Source: Rhodococcus tibetensis (lineage in GTDB: Bacteria; Actinomycetota; Actinomycetes; Mycobacteriales; Mycobacteriaceae). Taken from it: 64,000 nucleotides of DNA. Of the stretch, positions 31,005-40,064 are shown piece after piece. The number at the start of each line of letters is the position of its first letter. The stretch's first letter is position 1. The notes under the pieces are model-generated. The model did not search any database. It was not told the DNA's origin and saw only the letters and a program-made list of their open reading frames with translations. A program made the position numbers and the translations under genes. The stretch is taken from positions 1 through 64,000 of the forward strand of contig NZ_JANFQF010000017.1 of the NCBI RefSeq assembly GCF_024438035.1, written 5' to 3'.

Positions 31005-32231
31005 GTGCTCAATCCCCGCACGAGACGACGGCTTCCGCGGCGACTCGGCGTACGGCTCGTGCCGCGACCGGGAGGGCTGGTGTCGCCGGCGCCTCGCTCG
31101 CTGCGCCATCCGGTTCCGCATCGCGCGCGGTGGGAGGATTTCGAACGCGCGGGTCTTCTCGACGGGCTGTCGGGTCCGGATCGTTCTACCCGGATCGGGG
31201 TACTCGAAACCCTGGTGGACGAGAACGTGACGATCGATGAACTACGCGCTGCGTCCCGAGACAACCGGCTCGCTCATCTGTTGCTCGAGCGTGCCTTGTC
31301 GCCGAAAGGCAGTTACGGCATCGAGGAAATCTCGCAGCTGGCCGGTGTCACCGTCGACGATGCCCGCCGGTGGTTTCGTGCCATCGGTAGAGGAGTGTCC
31401 GAGGACAATGCGTACTACAACGAGGGTGATGTGAGCCTTGCGCGGGGGCTGAAGCAGTACCGCGATCTGGGGCTCGACGAAGGCGGGGTGTTCGCGGCCG
31501 CGCGCGTTCTCGGCCGCAATATCTGGACTGCGGCCGATGCTGCGGAAGCCCTCCTCCAGGACCGTCTTGCGGCCGCGGGTGATCACCCGGAAGTCGCGCT
31601 GCGGTACGCGGTGGAGGTGCGCCGCATCGCAGATTTCGAGGCGCAGATACTCGCGCACATTCTCGCGACGAACCTGCGTCAGCAACTGCGTTCGGACGCG
31701 GTGGGTATCGCCGGTGACTCGAACCTGCACATCCGGGGTTCGCAGCAGATCGGGGTCTGTTTCGCAGACCTGGTCGGGTTTACGCTGCTCGGCGAACAGG
31801 GCGCGGCGGACGATCTGAGCCGGGTCGCCGAACGGCTCGACCGACTCGCCACTGACGTGGTGGCCTCACCTGTGCGGTTGGTGAAGACGATCGGGGACGC
31901 CGTCATGCTGGTGTCGTCGGATGCCACCGCGCTCGCGTGCGCCGCACTCGACCTCGTCGATGCCGCCCGCGTGGAGGGTCTGCCACCGCTTCGGGCAGGC
32001 ATCGCCTGGGGAACTGCTGTGCCGAGCGCGGGCGACTGGTTCGGTCGGCCGGTCAACATGGCGTCCCGCGTGGTTGCCGTCGCACCGGCCCACGAGGTGG
32101 TCGTCACCGGCGAGTTCTACGACGAACTGGAGACCGAGGAGTTCTGGTGCGAACCGGCCGGCAGCCACAGGTTGAAGGGCATCGATTCGCCTCAGAGGCT
32201 CTTCGGGATCGGCCGCCGATCCGTCGCGTGA
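31005..32231 (+). CDS. Class III adenylate cyclase with N-terminal regulatory domain (Rv1264-like)
   Basis: This 408-residue protein starts at GTG 31005. The N-terminal about 220 residues form an alpha-helical regulatory domain, including a MerR-like segment (YGIEEISQLAGVTVDDARRW). The catalytic domain begins at about 240 with CFADLVGFTLLGEQG, which supplies the first metal Asp. The second metal Asp is in KTIGDAVMLVS. A transition-state Arg lies in VNMASRVVAVA. This arrangement matches Rv1264 of M. tuberculosis, where the N-terminal domain confers pH-dependent autoinhibition. It converts ATP to cAMP as a cytosolic homodimer. The pH response here is inferred from family resemblance. Confidence 0.85.
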   Translation: MLNPRTRRRLPRRLGVRLVPRPGGLVSPAPRSLRHPVPHRARWEDFERAGLLDGLSGPDRSTRIGVLETLVDENVTIDELRAASRDNRLAHLLLERALSPKGSYGIEEISQLAGVTVDDARRWFRAIGRGVSEDNAYYNEGDVSLARGLKQYRDLGLDEGGVFAAARVLGRNIWTAADAAEALLQDRLAAAGDHPEVALRYAVEVRRIADFEAQILAHILATNLRQQLRSDAVGIAGDSNLHIRGSQQIGVCFADLVGFTLLGEQGAADDLSRVAERLDRLATDVVASPVRLVKTIGDAVMLVSSDATALACAALDLVDAARVEGLPPLRAGIAWGTAVPSAGDWFGRPVNMASRVVAVAPAHEVVVTGEFYDELETEEFWCEPAGSHRLKGIDSPQRLFGIGRRSVA

Positions 32232-32336
32232 GGGACAGCGGGAGTTCGACCTCGAATCGGTGTTGGTTTCAGAGATGTCGTTCCTGCCTACCGACACCCG
32301 GAAGCCGTACCTGAAAGACAGATATGCGGCAGTACG

Positions 32337-32424
32337 GTGCGCCACAACAACGCCGTGGTGCGCAGTTTCTACGAGTACCGGATCGAACGCGGCGAGGGCC
32401 CGTTGCTCAATCGGGCTAAACCCC
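32337..32424 (+). pseudogene. Tyrosine-recombinase (integrase) N-terminal fragment
   Basis: The frame beginning at GTG 32337 reads VRHNNAVVRSFYEYRIERGE and then GPLLN, which resembles the core-binding (SAM-like) domain of actinobacterial phage integrases (pattern N..V.RSFYEY...RG.GPL.NP). It then runs into unrelated sequence and overlaps the end of the sugar dehydrogenase gene. No catalytic domain follows. The assignment rests on pattern memory only. About 100 bases upstream of it hold nothing else recognisable. Confidence 0.35.
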
Positions 32425-32426
32425 GC

Positions 32427-33656
32427 TCATCGCCGGGTTGCGGGTGTCACGCGGAGCACCTTGTCGTCGTCCCCGTTGTCGGTGGTGAGGAGCATCGAGC
32501 CGTCGGGCTGGGCGGCAACGGTACGGATGCGACCGTATCGACCGGACAGTTCCGGTGGTGCGCTCTCGGCGCGAACACCGGTGCCGGCGGGGTCGAGTTG
32601 TAGGAACAGCACCTGTTGTCCCTTCAGTACGCCGACCGCGAGGGCGTTGTCCCACTCGCCCCAGCGGGGGCCGATGACGACGGCACTGCTGGCGGTGGCG
32701 ATGGTCGACGGACCCGAACTCCACACCGCCGCAATCGCCGAGGGGACGCGGTCGGGGTCGGTCATCGGGACGGATTCGTCGTAGTGGCCGTCGCCGGTGT
32801 CCGGTTTCCATCCGTAGTTTCCGCCGGGGGTCAGGAGGTTGACCTCGTCGTCGCGATGAGTTCCCTGCTCGACGGCATAGATCTCGCCGGTGCCGGGGCG
32901 GATCGTCAGCCCTTGGACGTTGCGGTGCCCGAGCGTGTAGACGGCGCTGCCGGGGAACGGGTTGCCGGCCGCGGGTGCCCCGGTGGCGGCGTCAATCCGC
33001 AGTACTTTGCCGCCCAGGGACCCGAGATCCTGCGGCGCCGCCGCATCGGTGGCATCGCCGGTGCCGATCAGGAGCGTTCCGTCCTGGTATGGGAGGACAC
33101 GGCAGCCGCCGTGCCGACCGCGTGTGCTCACCGGCAGGCCGTCGACGAGGACGGCGGTGGGTGTCAGCGCGGTCCACTGCGCGTCCACCGTCCAGGACTG
33201 CACCCGAATATCGGTCACCTCACCGGCGACATGGGTGCGGCACACGTACAGGGTACGGGTGAGATCGAAGTCGGGGGCGAGGGCGATTCCCATCAGACCG
33301 AGTTCACCGTGGACGACGAGGTCGGACAGATCCGCGGCGAGCACACCGGTGGAACCATCCGGCCGCTTGACTACGAACCGGCCGGAGCGCTCACCGGTCA
33401 GTAGGGTGCCGTCCGGCGCGGACACCACGTCCCAAGGATGGTCGAGACCGCCGATCTCGGTCACGACGTCCAACGCCGGGAACGGCGGTGCACTCTCCGG
33501 TGACGACGCACCACATCCCGTAGCTGCCACCGCGTAAACGGCGATCAAAGCCAATCGCGCCACCTGCCGCCGCGCTCGTGTCTGCCCTGGACAGTGACTG
33601 GGGCGGGGGTGCGGACGGAAAAACGAATCGACGTCGGCGCGCTGCGTGACGGGCAT
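32427..33656 (-). CDS. PQQ-dependent sugar dehydrogenase-like lipoprotein (GSDH family)
   Basis: About 409 residues from ATG 33656. GTG 33695 would add 13 residues and GTG 33563 would give a more compact signal peptide. The N-terminus ends in a hydrophobic segment with lipobox A-T-G-C, so the protein should be lipid-anchored outside the membrane. The body is a six-bladed glucose/sorbosone dehydrogenase propeller. Markers are GLDHPWDVVSAPDGTLLTGE, HGELGLMGIALAPDF with the catalytic His, HRNVQGLTIRPGTGEIYAVE and GGNYGWKPDTGDGHY. It oxidises a sugar with PQQ or serves as a related sugar-binding protein. The electron acceptor is not evident. Confidence 0.85.
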   Translation of the reverse strand: MPVTQRADVDSFFRPHPRPSHCPGQTRARRQVARLALIAVYAVAATGCGASSPESAPPFPALDVVTEIGGLDHPWDVVSAPDGTLLTGERSGRFVVKRPDGSTGVLAADLSDLVVHGELGLMGIALAPDFDLTRTLYVCRTHVAGEVTDIRVQSWTVDAQWTALTPTAVLVDGLPVSTRGRHGGCRVLPYQDGTLLIGTGDATDAAAPQDLGSLGGKVLRIDAATGAPAAGNPFPGSAVYTLGHRNVQGLTIRPGTGEIYAVEQGTHRDDEVNLLTPGGNYGWKPDTGDGHYDESVPMTDPDRVPSAIAAVWSSGPSTIATASSAVVIGPRWGEWDNALAVGVLKGQQVLFLQLDPAGTGVRAESAPPELSGRYGRIRTVAAQPDGSMLLTTDNGDDDKVLRVTPATRR

Positions 33657-33911
33657 CGCCGTCCGATCCTTCTCGATTGGACGAACCCCGCCCACTCATG
33701 GGACGGAGGCGGAGGCTCACTGCTGCACTTGCAGCTGATTGGACGGTAACCCGATCCAGAGTAATGTACAAGTAGATCTAAAGTAATGCTGAAGTAAATT
33801 CGCCGCGGGGATGGCCCGGCTCAGCGTTCCGCCGCCGTCGCTGATCCCGAGCTGTGACAGGCGAGTTCGCACTGGCATGGCTATCCATGTGTGTGCGGGC
33901 GGCGGCGCCTC

Positions 33912-33917
33912 TAGAAT
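33912..33917 (+). promoter_or_regulatory. Putative -10 element (TAGAAT) for the UPF0182 gene
   Basis: TAGAAT stands 46 bases before ATG 33964 in an otherwise GC-rich leader. No good -35 element is seen at the proper distance. An AT-rich patch with AGTAATG repeated (33761 and 33782 areas) lies further upstream. Confidence 0.35.
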
Positions 33918-33963
33918 GGGATTAATCGGACATCGCGAACTGGGCGAGCGCCGGGAGGCGAGC

Positions 33964-36900
33964 ATGGCATCCTCCGAGTCGGAGCGGTTGCTGTCGCGGC
34001 GCGCGTCGGTGTCGGTCGTGGTGCTCCTCGCCTTCGCGGCGTTGCTGGTAATCGGGCCACGGTTGGTGGCGGTGTACGTCGATTGGTTGTGGTTCGGGGA
34101 GGTCGGGTACCGGACGGTGTGGGGGACCGTCCTGGTGACCCGGTTGATTCTGTTCGTCGTGGTGACGCTCGCCGTGGCCGGTTTGATATTCGCGGTGCTG
34201 GTGTGGGCGTATCGGTCCCGGCCGCTGTTCGCCGCCGCGGCGTCGTCGAAGGACCCGATCGAAGAGTACCGGACGGTGGTGATGAGTCGGCCGCGGTTCT
34301 TCGCTATCGGTGTTCCGCTGCTGATTGCCGTGCCCTTCGGGTTGAGTGCCCAGGCGAACTGGGCCACGGTGCAGTTGTTTCTGCGCGGCGGCGATTTCGG
34401 GACGGTGGACGCGGAGTTCGGCCACGACATCGGCTTCTATGTGTTCGATCTGCCGTTCTACCGGTTGGTGCTGACCTGGCTGTTCGTGGCGACGTTCCTG
34501 GCGTTCGTGCTGAGCCTGGCAACGCATTACCTGTTCGGTGGGCTGCGGGTGTCGTTCAAGAACAAGGCCCAGAACCAGGACCAGGACCAGGACGACACCC
34601 GGGACAGGAGCCCGGGTCGGGGCCGGGACGGGGCCGGGACGGGCGCGAGTGCGCTGACCCGGGCGGCACGGATTCAGCTCGCGGTCCTGGCCGGGACGTT
34701 CATCGCGCTCAAAGCGGTCGCGTACTGGCTGGATCGGTACGCGTTGCTGTGGGGAAGCCGGAAGGAACCCACCTTCACCGGAGCCGGATTCACCGACATC
34801 AACGCGGTGCTGCCGGCGCGGCTGATCCTGTTCGCGATCGCCATCCTGTGTGCCGGTGCCTTCTTCGCCGCGATCTGGGTGCGGGATCTGCGCATCCCGG
34901 CGATGGCTGCCGCACTGTTGGTGCTGTCCTCGATCCTGGTCGGCGGGATCTTCCCCGCGCTGATGGAACAGTTCTCCGTCCGCCCGAACGCCGCCGACCG
35001 CGAGAGCCCGTACATCGAACGCAACATCGACGCCACCCGGCTGGCGTACGGAATCGGCGCCGACCGGGTCGAATACCGGGACTATCCAGGGGTGGGCACC
35101 CGACCGCCCCGGGATCTGCCCGCTGATGTCACCACCATCGCCAACGCCCGCCTGCTCGACCCGAACGTGCTCTCCCGCACGTTCACCCAGCAGCAACAAT
35201 TGAAGAACTTCTACGGCTTCACCCCCACCCTGGACATCGACCGCTACAGGATCGACGGTGAACTCGCCGACTACATCGTCGCGGTCCGCGAGTTGTCACC
35301 GAACAGTCTCAGCGGCAATCAAACGCAGTGGATCAACCGGCATCTCGTCTACACCCATGGCAACGGTTTCATCGCGGCACCGGCGAACCGGGTCAATGCC
35401 GCGGTGCGCGATGCGGCTGGTCAGAGCGCGAGCAGCGACAGTGGTTACCCCATCTACACCGTCAGCGACATCGCCTCCCAGGGCACCGACCGTCAACTGA
35501 TCCCGGTCGAGCAACCGCGCATCTACTACGGCGAACTCATCGCGCAGTCCGACAGCCCGGACTATGCCATCGTCGGTGCCGGGGCGGGAGCTACGCCGCG
35601 CGAGTACGACACCGACACCGCCACATACACGTACACCGGGACCGGTGGGGTGCCGATCGGGAACTGGGTCAACCGGCTGGCGTTCGCCGCCCAGTATGCA
35701 GAGCGGAACATCTTGTTCTCCGGCGCAATCGGGCCCGAGTCGAAGATCATCCTCAACCGCGACCCCGCGACCCGGGTCGAACACGTCGCCCCGTGGCTGA
35801 CCACCGACGCCAACCCCTACCCGGCCGTCGTCGATGGGCGGATCACTTGGATCGTCGACGCCTACACCACGCTCGAGCACTACCCGTATGCGCAGGCCGG
35901 GGCACTGAGTGAACCGGTCGTCACCGACCCCGACACCGGACGGATATTGCCCCGGGAGCAGGTCTCGTACGTCCGTAACTCGGTCAAGGCCACCGTCGAC
36001 GCCTACGACGGCACCGTCACCCTGTATCAGGTCGATCAGGACGATCCGGTCCTGTCCGCGTGGATGAGCGTATTCCCCGGCACGGTCAGGCCTGACGAGG
36101 CGATCTCCGACGACCTCCGCGCCCACTTCCGCTACCCCGAGGACCTGTTCCGGATCCAGCGTGAACGTCTGGCCAAGTACCACGTCAACGAGCCGCGAGA
36201 GTTCTTCACCAACAACGCCTTCTGGTCCGTTCCCAGCGACCCGACCACGGACACCGGCGGCCAGCAACCTCCCTACTACATCCTGATCGGGGACCAAGCC
36301 ACCGCTCAGCCGTCGTTCCGGCTCGCGAGCGCCATGGTCGGATTCAACCGCGAATTCCTCTCCGCCTACCTCTCGGTGCACTCGGATCCCGACAACTACG
36401 GCAGAATCGAGGTCCTGCAACTGCCGACGGATACCCTCACGCAGGGGCCGCAGCAGATCCAGAACTCGATGATTTCCGATACCCGGGTCGCGTCCGAGCG
36501 CACGCTGCTCGAGCGGTCGAACCGCATCCATTACGGCAATCTGCTGACGTTGCCGATCGCCGACGGCGGCGTCCTCTACATCGAACCCTTGTTCACCGAA
36601 CGATTGTCGACCGCCGCCGACGGGTCGACGTTTCCACAGCTCTCCCGCGTCCTGGTCAGCTACCGCGAACCCGGCACCGGCGGGGTCCGGGTCGGCTACG
36701 CGCCCACCCTCGCCGAAGCCCTCGACCAGGTCTTCGGGGCCGGCACCGGACGCGTCGCGACCGCACCCGGCGGTGACGCGGCCACCGCACCGCCACCACC
36801 CGCACCGGAGGCCACACCACCGGCCGACGGTGCGGAACCTGCACCGCCGCCCGCCCTCTCGGAGGAATTGACCACCGCCGTGCTCGAACTCAACGCGGCA

Positions 36901-37017
36901 CTGGGTAGCCTGCGCGAGGCCCAGCACACCGGCGACTTCACCTCCTACGGCACCGCTCTCGACCGCCTCCAGCGGGCCATCGACGGTTACCTGGCCGCTG
37001 GAGGAAGCCTGAATTGA
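33964..37017 (+). CDS. UPF0182 family large membrane protein
   Basis: About 1017 residues. ATG 33964 is chosen for its GGGAGG ribosome site and because the upstream frame has no conserved character. Seven or so N-terminal transmembrane helices (residues about 15-320) are followed by a large extracytoplasmic domain of about 600 residues with the family segments YIERNIDATRLAYGI and TFTQQQQLKNFYGF. A Gln/Asp/Arg-rich insert (about 201-226) sits in a loop between helices. The C-terminal about 100 residues contain a Pro/Ala linker and a helical end. Function of UPF0182 (for example Rv0064 and Rv3193c) is unknown. Most actinobacteria carry at least one copy, so this could be a paralogue. Confidence 0.9.
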   Translation: MASSESERLLSRRASVSVVVLLAFAALLVIGPRLVAVYVDWLWFGEVGYRTVWGTVLVTRLILFVVVTLAVAGLIFAVLVWAYRSRPLFAAAASSKDPIEEYRTVVMSRPRFFAIGVPLLIAVPFGLSAQANWATVQLFLRGGDFGTVDAEFGHDIGFYVFDLPFYRLVLTWLFVATFLAFVLSLATHYLFGGLRVSFKNKAQNQDQDQDDTRDRSPGRGRDGAGTGASALTRAARIQLAVLAGTFIALKAVAYWLDRYALLWGSRKEPTFTGAGFTDINAVLPARLILFAIAILCAGAFFAAIWVRDLRIPAMAAALLVLSSILVGGIFPALMEQFSVRPNAADRESPYIERNIDATRLAYGIGADRVEYRDYPGVGTRPPRDLPADVTTIANARLLDPNVLSRTFTQQQQLKNFYGFTPTLDIDRYRIDGELADYIVAVRELSPNSLSGNQTQWINRHLVYTHGNGFIAAPANRVNAAVRDAAGQSASSDSGYPIYTVSDIASQGTDRQLIPVEQPRIYYGELIAQSDSPDYAIVGAGAGATPREYDTDTATYTYTGTGGVPIGNWVNRLAFAAQYAERNILFSGAIGPESKIILNRDPATRVEHVAPWLTTDANPYPAVVDGRITWIVDAYTTLEHYPYAQAGALSEPVVTDPDTGRILPREQVSYVRNSVKATVDAYDGTVTLYQVDQDDPVLSAWMSVFPGTVRPDEAISDDLRAHFRYPEDLFRIQRERLAKYHVNEPREFFTNNAFWSVPSDPTTDTGGQQPPYYILIGDQATAQPSFRLASAMVGFNREFLSAYLSVHSDPDNYGRIEVLQLPTDTLTQGPQQIQNSMISDTRVASERTLLERSNRIHYGNLLTLPIADGGVLYIEPLFTERLSTAADGSTFPQLSRVLVSYREPGTGGVRVGYAPTLAEALDQVFGAGTGRVATAPGGDAATAPPPPAPEATPPADGAEPAPPPALSEELTTAVLELNAALGSLREAQHTGDFTSYGTALDRLQRAIDGYLAAGGSLN

Positions 37018-37117
37018 ACTCCCCGGCGCACTGTGAATCCTGGCGGGCTTCCCGTCCCGCTTTGCCCGCTTCCTCCGCATCCGGCAAGTTACGGTTCGAG
37101 TCGCGAAGGGACTAACC

Positions 37118-38776
37118 GTGGTGGACCTGCACGACTTCGCGTTGATCGCGGTCATCCTGGCCATCGCCGCCGTGGCCGGGTTGCTGGCTACCCGGCTGCG
37201 GCAGCCGATGATCGTCGCGTTCATCGGGGTCGGCATCCTGGTCGGGCCCGCGGGCACCGGATGGGTGGTCGCCGACAGCACGATCGAGCTCCTGGCCCGC
37301 TTGGGGATCGCCATCCTGCTGTTCCTCGTCGGTCTGAAGCTCGATCTGCATCTGATCCGCAGCACCGGTCCCGTTGCTCTCGCGACCGGTCTGGGGCAGG
37401 TCTTGTTCACCTCGGTGGTCGGGTACCTGATCGCGATCGCCTTGGGGATGGACTCGGTGACCGCGGTGTATGTGGCGGTCGCCCTGACGTTCTCGTCGAC
37501 GATCATCATCGTGAAGTTGCTGTCCGACAAACGCGAACTCGAACAACTCCACGGTCGTATCGCGATCGGATTCCTCATCGTGCAGGACATCGTCGTGGTG
37601 CTGGTGATGATCGCGCTCAACGTCTTCGGGCGGCAAACCGGGGACTCTCTGGCCGTGAGCATCACGTTGGTCGTCGCCAAGGGCATCGGCCTGCTCGCCG
37701 CCGTCGCCGTGTTGATGCGCTACCTGCTGCCGTGGCTGCTGCACCACATCGCCCGATCTCAGGAGTTGCTGGTGCTGTTCGGGGTGGCCTACGCCGTCTC
37801 GATCGCCGCGGTGAGCGATACGCTCGGTTTCAGCTCCGAGGTCGGGGCGTTTCTGGCCGGAGTCTCGTTGGCATCCACGCCGTACCGTGATGCGCTCGGG
37901 GCGCGGCTGGTGAGCCTGCGTGATTTCCTGTTGCTGTTCTTCTTCCTGGACCTGGGGTCGCGGCTGGAATTCACCCACGCGGCCGATCAGATCCCCGAGG
38001 CGCTGATCTTCTCGCTGTTCGTGCTCATCGGGAACCCACTGATCGTGGTGGTGATCATGGCTGCGATGCGGTACCCGGTGCGGGTCGGGTTCCTGGCCGG
38101 TCTGACCGTCGCCCAGATCTCGGAGTTCTCCCTCATTCTCGCGGCGCTCGGGCTCAGCCTCGGCCACATCACCAGCGCCACCGTCAGCCTGATTACCGTC
38201 GTCGGGCTGGTCACGATCGGCGGCTCGACCTACCTGATCTTGTACTCGCACCAGATCTACCACCGGATCGAACGGTGGTTGAAAGTGTTCGAGTGGACCG
38301 GCAGCCGCGCCACCGCGATTCCCGACACCGATTCCGAGGTGTATGCCATCCTCTACGGGCTCGGCCGGTTCGGCCGGCACGTCGCCGACCACCTCAGCCG
38401 CGCCGGTCACCGGGTGCTGGCTGTGGACTTCGACCCTCAGCACGTGGGGGGCAACACCCGGGACGGAGTCACCGCCGTCTATGGCAGCGCGGAAGATGTC
38501 CACTTCTTGGAAACGCTGCCACTGAAGCAGGCGCGGTTCGTGATCAGCACCATCCCGTTGCTCGAAACGAACAAGGCACTACTGCACGGTCTCCGGCACC
38601 ACGAGTACCAGGGGCGGATCGCACTCACGGCACATACCATTCACGACGCCGATCAACTACGGGCGGCGGGTGCCGAGATCGTCCTCGAACCCTTCTCGCT
38701 CGCCGCGGAGGCCACGACCGCTGTACTCAACCAACTCGTCGACGGCGACGACCCCCCCGGGGACGCGCCGAACTGA
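37118..38776 (+). CDS. CPA2 family cation:proton antiporter with TrkA-N domain (KefB/YbaL-like)
   Basis: This 552-residue protein starts at GTG 37118. The first about 390 residues form a 12-13-helix Na+/H+-exchanger-type domain, including IGVGILVGPAGTGW and the helix GFLIVQDIVVVLVMI with the transport Asp. A RCK/TrkA-N NAD-binding domain follows from about residue 408 (YAILYGLGRFGRHVADHL). It probably exports potassium or sodium in exchange for protons under nucleotide control. It is 100 bases downstream of the UPF0182 gene. Confidence 0.88.
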   Translation: MVDLHDFALIAVILAIAAVAGLLATRLRQPMIVAFIGVGILVGPAGTGWVVADSTIELLARLGIAILLFLVGLKLDLHLIRSTGPVALATGLGQVLFTSVVGYLIAIALGMDSVTAVYVAVALTFSSTIIIVKLLSDKRELEQLHGRIAIGFLIVQDIVVVLVMIALNVFGRQTGDSLAVSITLVVAKGIGLLAAVAVLMRYLLPWLLHHIARSQELLVLFGVAYAVSIAAVSDTLGFSSEVGAFLAGVSLASTPYRDALGARLVSLRDFLLLFFFLDLGSRLEFTHAADQIPEALIFSLFVLIGNPLIVVVIMAAMRYPVRVGFLAGLTVAQISEFSLILAALGLSLGHITSATVSLITVVGLVTIGGSTYLILYSHQIYHRIERWLKVFEWTGSRATAIPDTDSEVYAILYGLGRFGRHVADHLSRAGHRVLAVDFDPQHVGGNTRDGVTAVYGSAEDVHFLETLPLKQARFVISTIPLLETNKALLHGLRHHEYQGRIALTAHTIHDADQLRAAGAEIVLEPFSLAAEATTAVLNQLVDGDDPPGDAPN

Positions 38777-38800
38777 CCGCAGGTAACCCCGTCACGCCGT

Positions 38801-38974
38801 TCACTCCCGAAGATTGATTTGGTAGACGTCGGGGATTCCGTCGTGATTCTGGTCGACCGCTTCCTGTTCGGCGATGCGCCAGTACGCCTGATTCCGCAGC
38901 CGCAGGATGGCGGCGGCGAGGACCGCGGCGATCAGCGGGAACAGGGACGCTTTGGCGGTGGGATGGGTGCTCAC
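38801..38974 (-). CDS. Small membrane protein with C-terminal EF-hand-like loop
   Basis: This 57-residue frame is below usual gene-calling length limits. It starts at GTG 38974, overlapping the stop of the upstream hydrolase gene (GTGA), so it is probably translationally coupled. Residues about 9-22 (ASLFPLIAAVLAAAIL) form a short membrane helix. A soluble tail then carries DQNHDGIPD, which fits a calcium-binding D-x-N-x-D-G loop as in EF-hand, dockerin or thrombospondin-type repeats. No homologue is recognised. The overlap and the clean codon-position bias support it being real. Confidence 0.6.
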   Translation of the reverse strand: MSTHPTAKASLFPLIAAVLAAAILRLRNQAYWRIAEQEAVDQNHDGIPDVYQINLRE

Positions 38975-39873
38975 ACGGCTTCTCTCTGATTACTCGGAGC
39001 GGAGGTGATCAACTCGGCGACGGCGTCGGGGGACTCACGTAACGCCAGGTGTCCCACCTGGGGGAGGGTGTGTATGTCGACCCCGAGCAGCGACCGCACT
39101 CGTGGGCGCAGCAGCTGTGGAGGCACCAGTCGGTCGTGTTCCCCGGTGGCGACGACGACCGGAATACCTGACCAGCGGCGCACGATCCGGGCGGGCAGGC
39201 GGCGCGGCAGCCGGCACGGGAAACAGAGGTCGGCGACCATGCTGTACCAGGAGACCAGGCTCATGTCGGGGATGAACCGGGGCGACATCAGATACGACAG
39301 CAGTTGTTCGCTGTGCTCGAGTGTCGGGTGGAGTCTCCATTTCGTCCGCAGCCAGGTCAGCTCTCGGGTGCGCCGCATCGTGACGATACCCGCCGGGTTG
39401 AGCAGGATCAGCTTCGTGACACGGTCGGACGGCGTGGACGCCAGGGCGATGCCGGCGCCGAGGGAATGGCCGACCAGGGTCACCGGGTCGGGGCACAGCT
39501 GGGGGAGCAGCTCGTCGAGCCAGTGCCCATAGACCGGGAGCTGGTGCCGATACCGGTGCGGGCGCCGGGACGAACTCAGGCCCGGCGCACCGGGAATGTC
39601 CGGGACCAGTACACGGTGCTGTCCCCGCAGCGCGCACACGGTGGCCAGACTCATGGCCGCATTCAGGTCGGCGCCGGGCAGCAGCACCACCGGCGGACAC
39701 CCGGTACTCGTTCCGGCCGAGACGACGGTGGTGACGCCCAGGGAGGTGTCGAACCGGTGCAGTGCGTGGGGAACGTGCCATTGCTCGAGCCGGGCCCGGC
39801 AGGTGCGGCGCACCGGGACACTGCCCCCGCTCTCGTAGTAAATGCCGTGTGTGGCAAAGGGAAGGTGTTTCAT
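38971..39873 (-). CDS. Alpha/beta hydrolase
   Basis: About 300 residues from ATG 39873. An in-frame ATG at 39987 lies just after a conserved 5' element and would add 38 residues that look non-conserved. The protein has the oxyanion-hole segment VVLLPGADLN and the nucleophile elbow VGHSLGAGI with catalytic Ser. The acid Asp is in VVVATGEHDRLVPPQLL and the final His in LPQVGHLALRESP. It is an esterase or related hydrolase of unknown substrate, predicted cytosolic. It is coupled to the 57-residue membrane protein downstream and preceded by a 5' element shared with the GT87 operon. Confidence 0.82.
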   Translation of the reverse strand: MKHLPFATHGIYYESGGSVPVRRTCRARLEQWHVPHALHRFDTSLGVTTVVSAGTSTGCPPVVLLPGADLNAAMSLATVCALRGQHRVLVPDIPGAPGLSSSRRPHRYRHQLPVYGHWLDELLPQLCPDPVTLVGHSLGAGIALASTPSDRVTKLILLNPAGIVTMRRTRELTWLRTKWRLHPTLEHSEQLLSYLMSPRFIPDMSLVSWYSMVADLCFPCRLPRRLPARIVRRWSGIPVVVATGEHDRLVPPQLLRPRVRSLLGVDIHTLPQVGHLALRESPDAVAELITSAPSNQREAV

Positions 39874-39994
39874 CGCGCTCACCACGCCACCGCTGGCGAA
39901 GGGCCGGTCCGGTGTCGGAAGCTGACAGGCTGCAGAGATGATGTGATCCACATGATGCGGTCCTCGTCCGGTCGATAGCAACGACATTCTTTTT

Positions 39995-40030
39995 GCCGAC
40001 CAGACTTCCCGGCGCACCACTGTCACCCTA
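39995..40030 (-). promoter_or_regulatory. Conserved promoter/5'-leader element, copy 1
   Basis: On the minus strand this reads TAGGGTGAC, a short variable stretch, then GGTGCGCC running into GCCGGGAAGTCTGGTCGGC (19 bases, 39995-40013). The same 19 bases and the TAGRGTGAC part recur upstream of the GT87 gene. TAGGGT can serve as a -10 element, which would place the 19-base block at the start of the transcript. The ends GCCG/CGGC can pair. Confidence 0.5.
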
Positions 40031-40064
40031 TCGCGGCGGACGGCGTGTGCACGAACGCGGACTG

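Noticed and set aside
35296-37686. 796-codon frame antisense to the UPF0182 gene
   Set aside because: Low-complexity shadow of a gene with clear family match on the plus strand.
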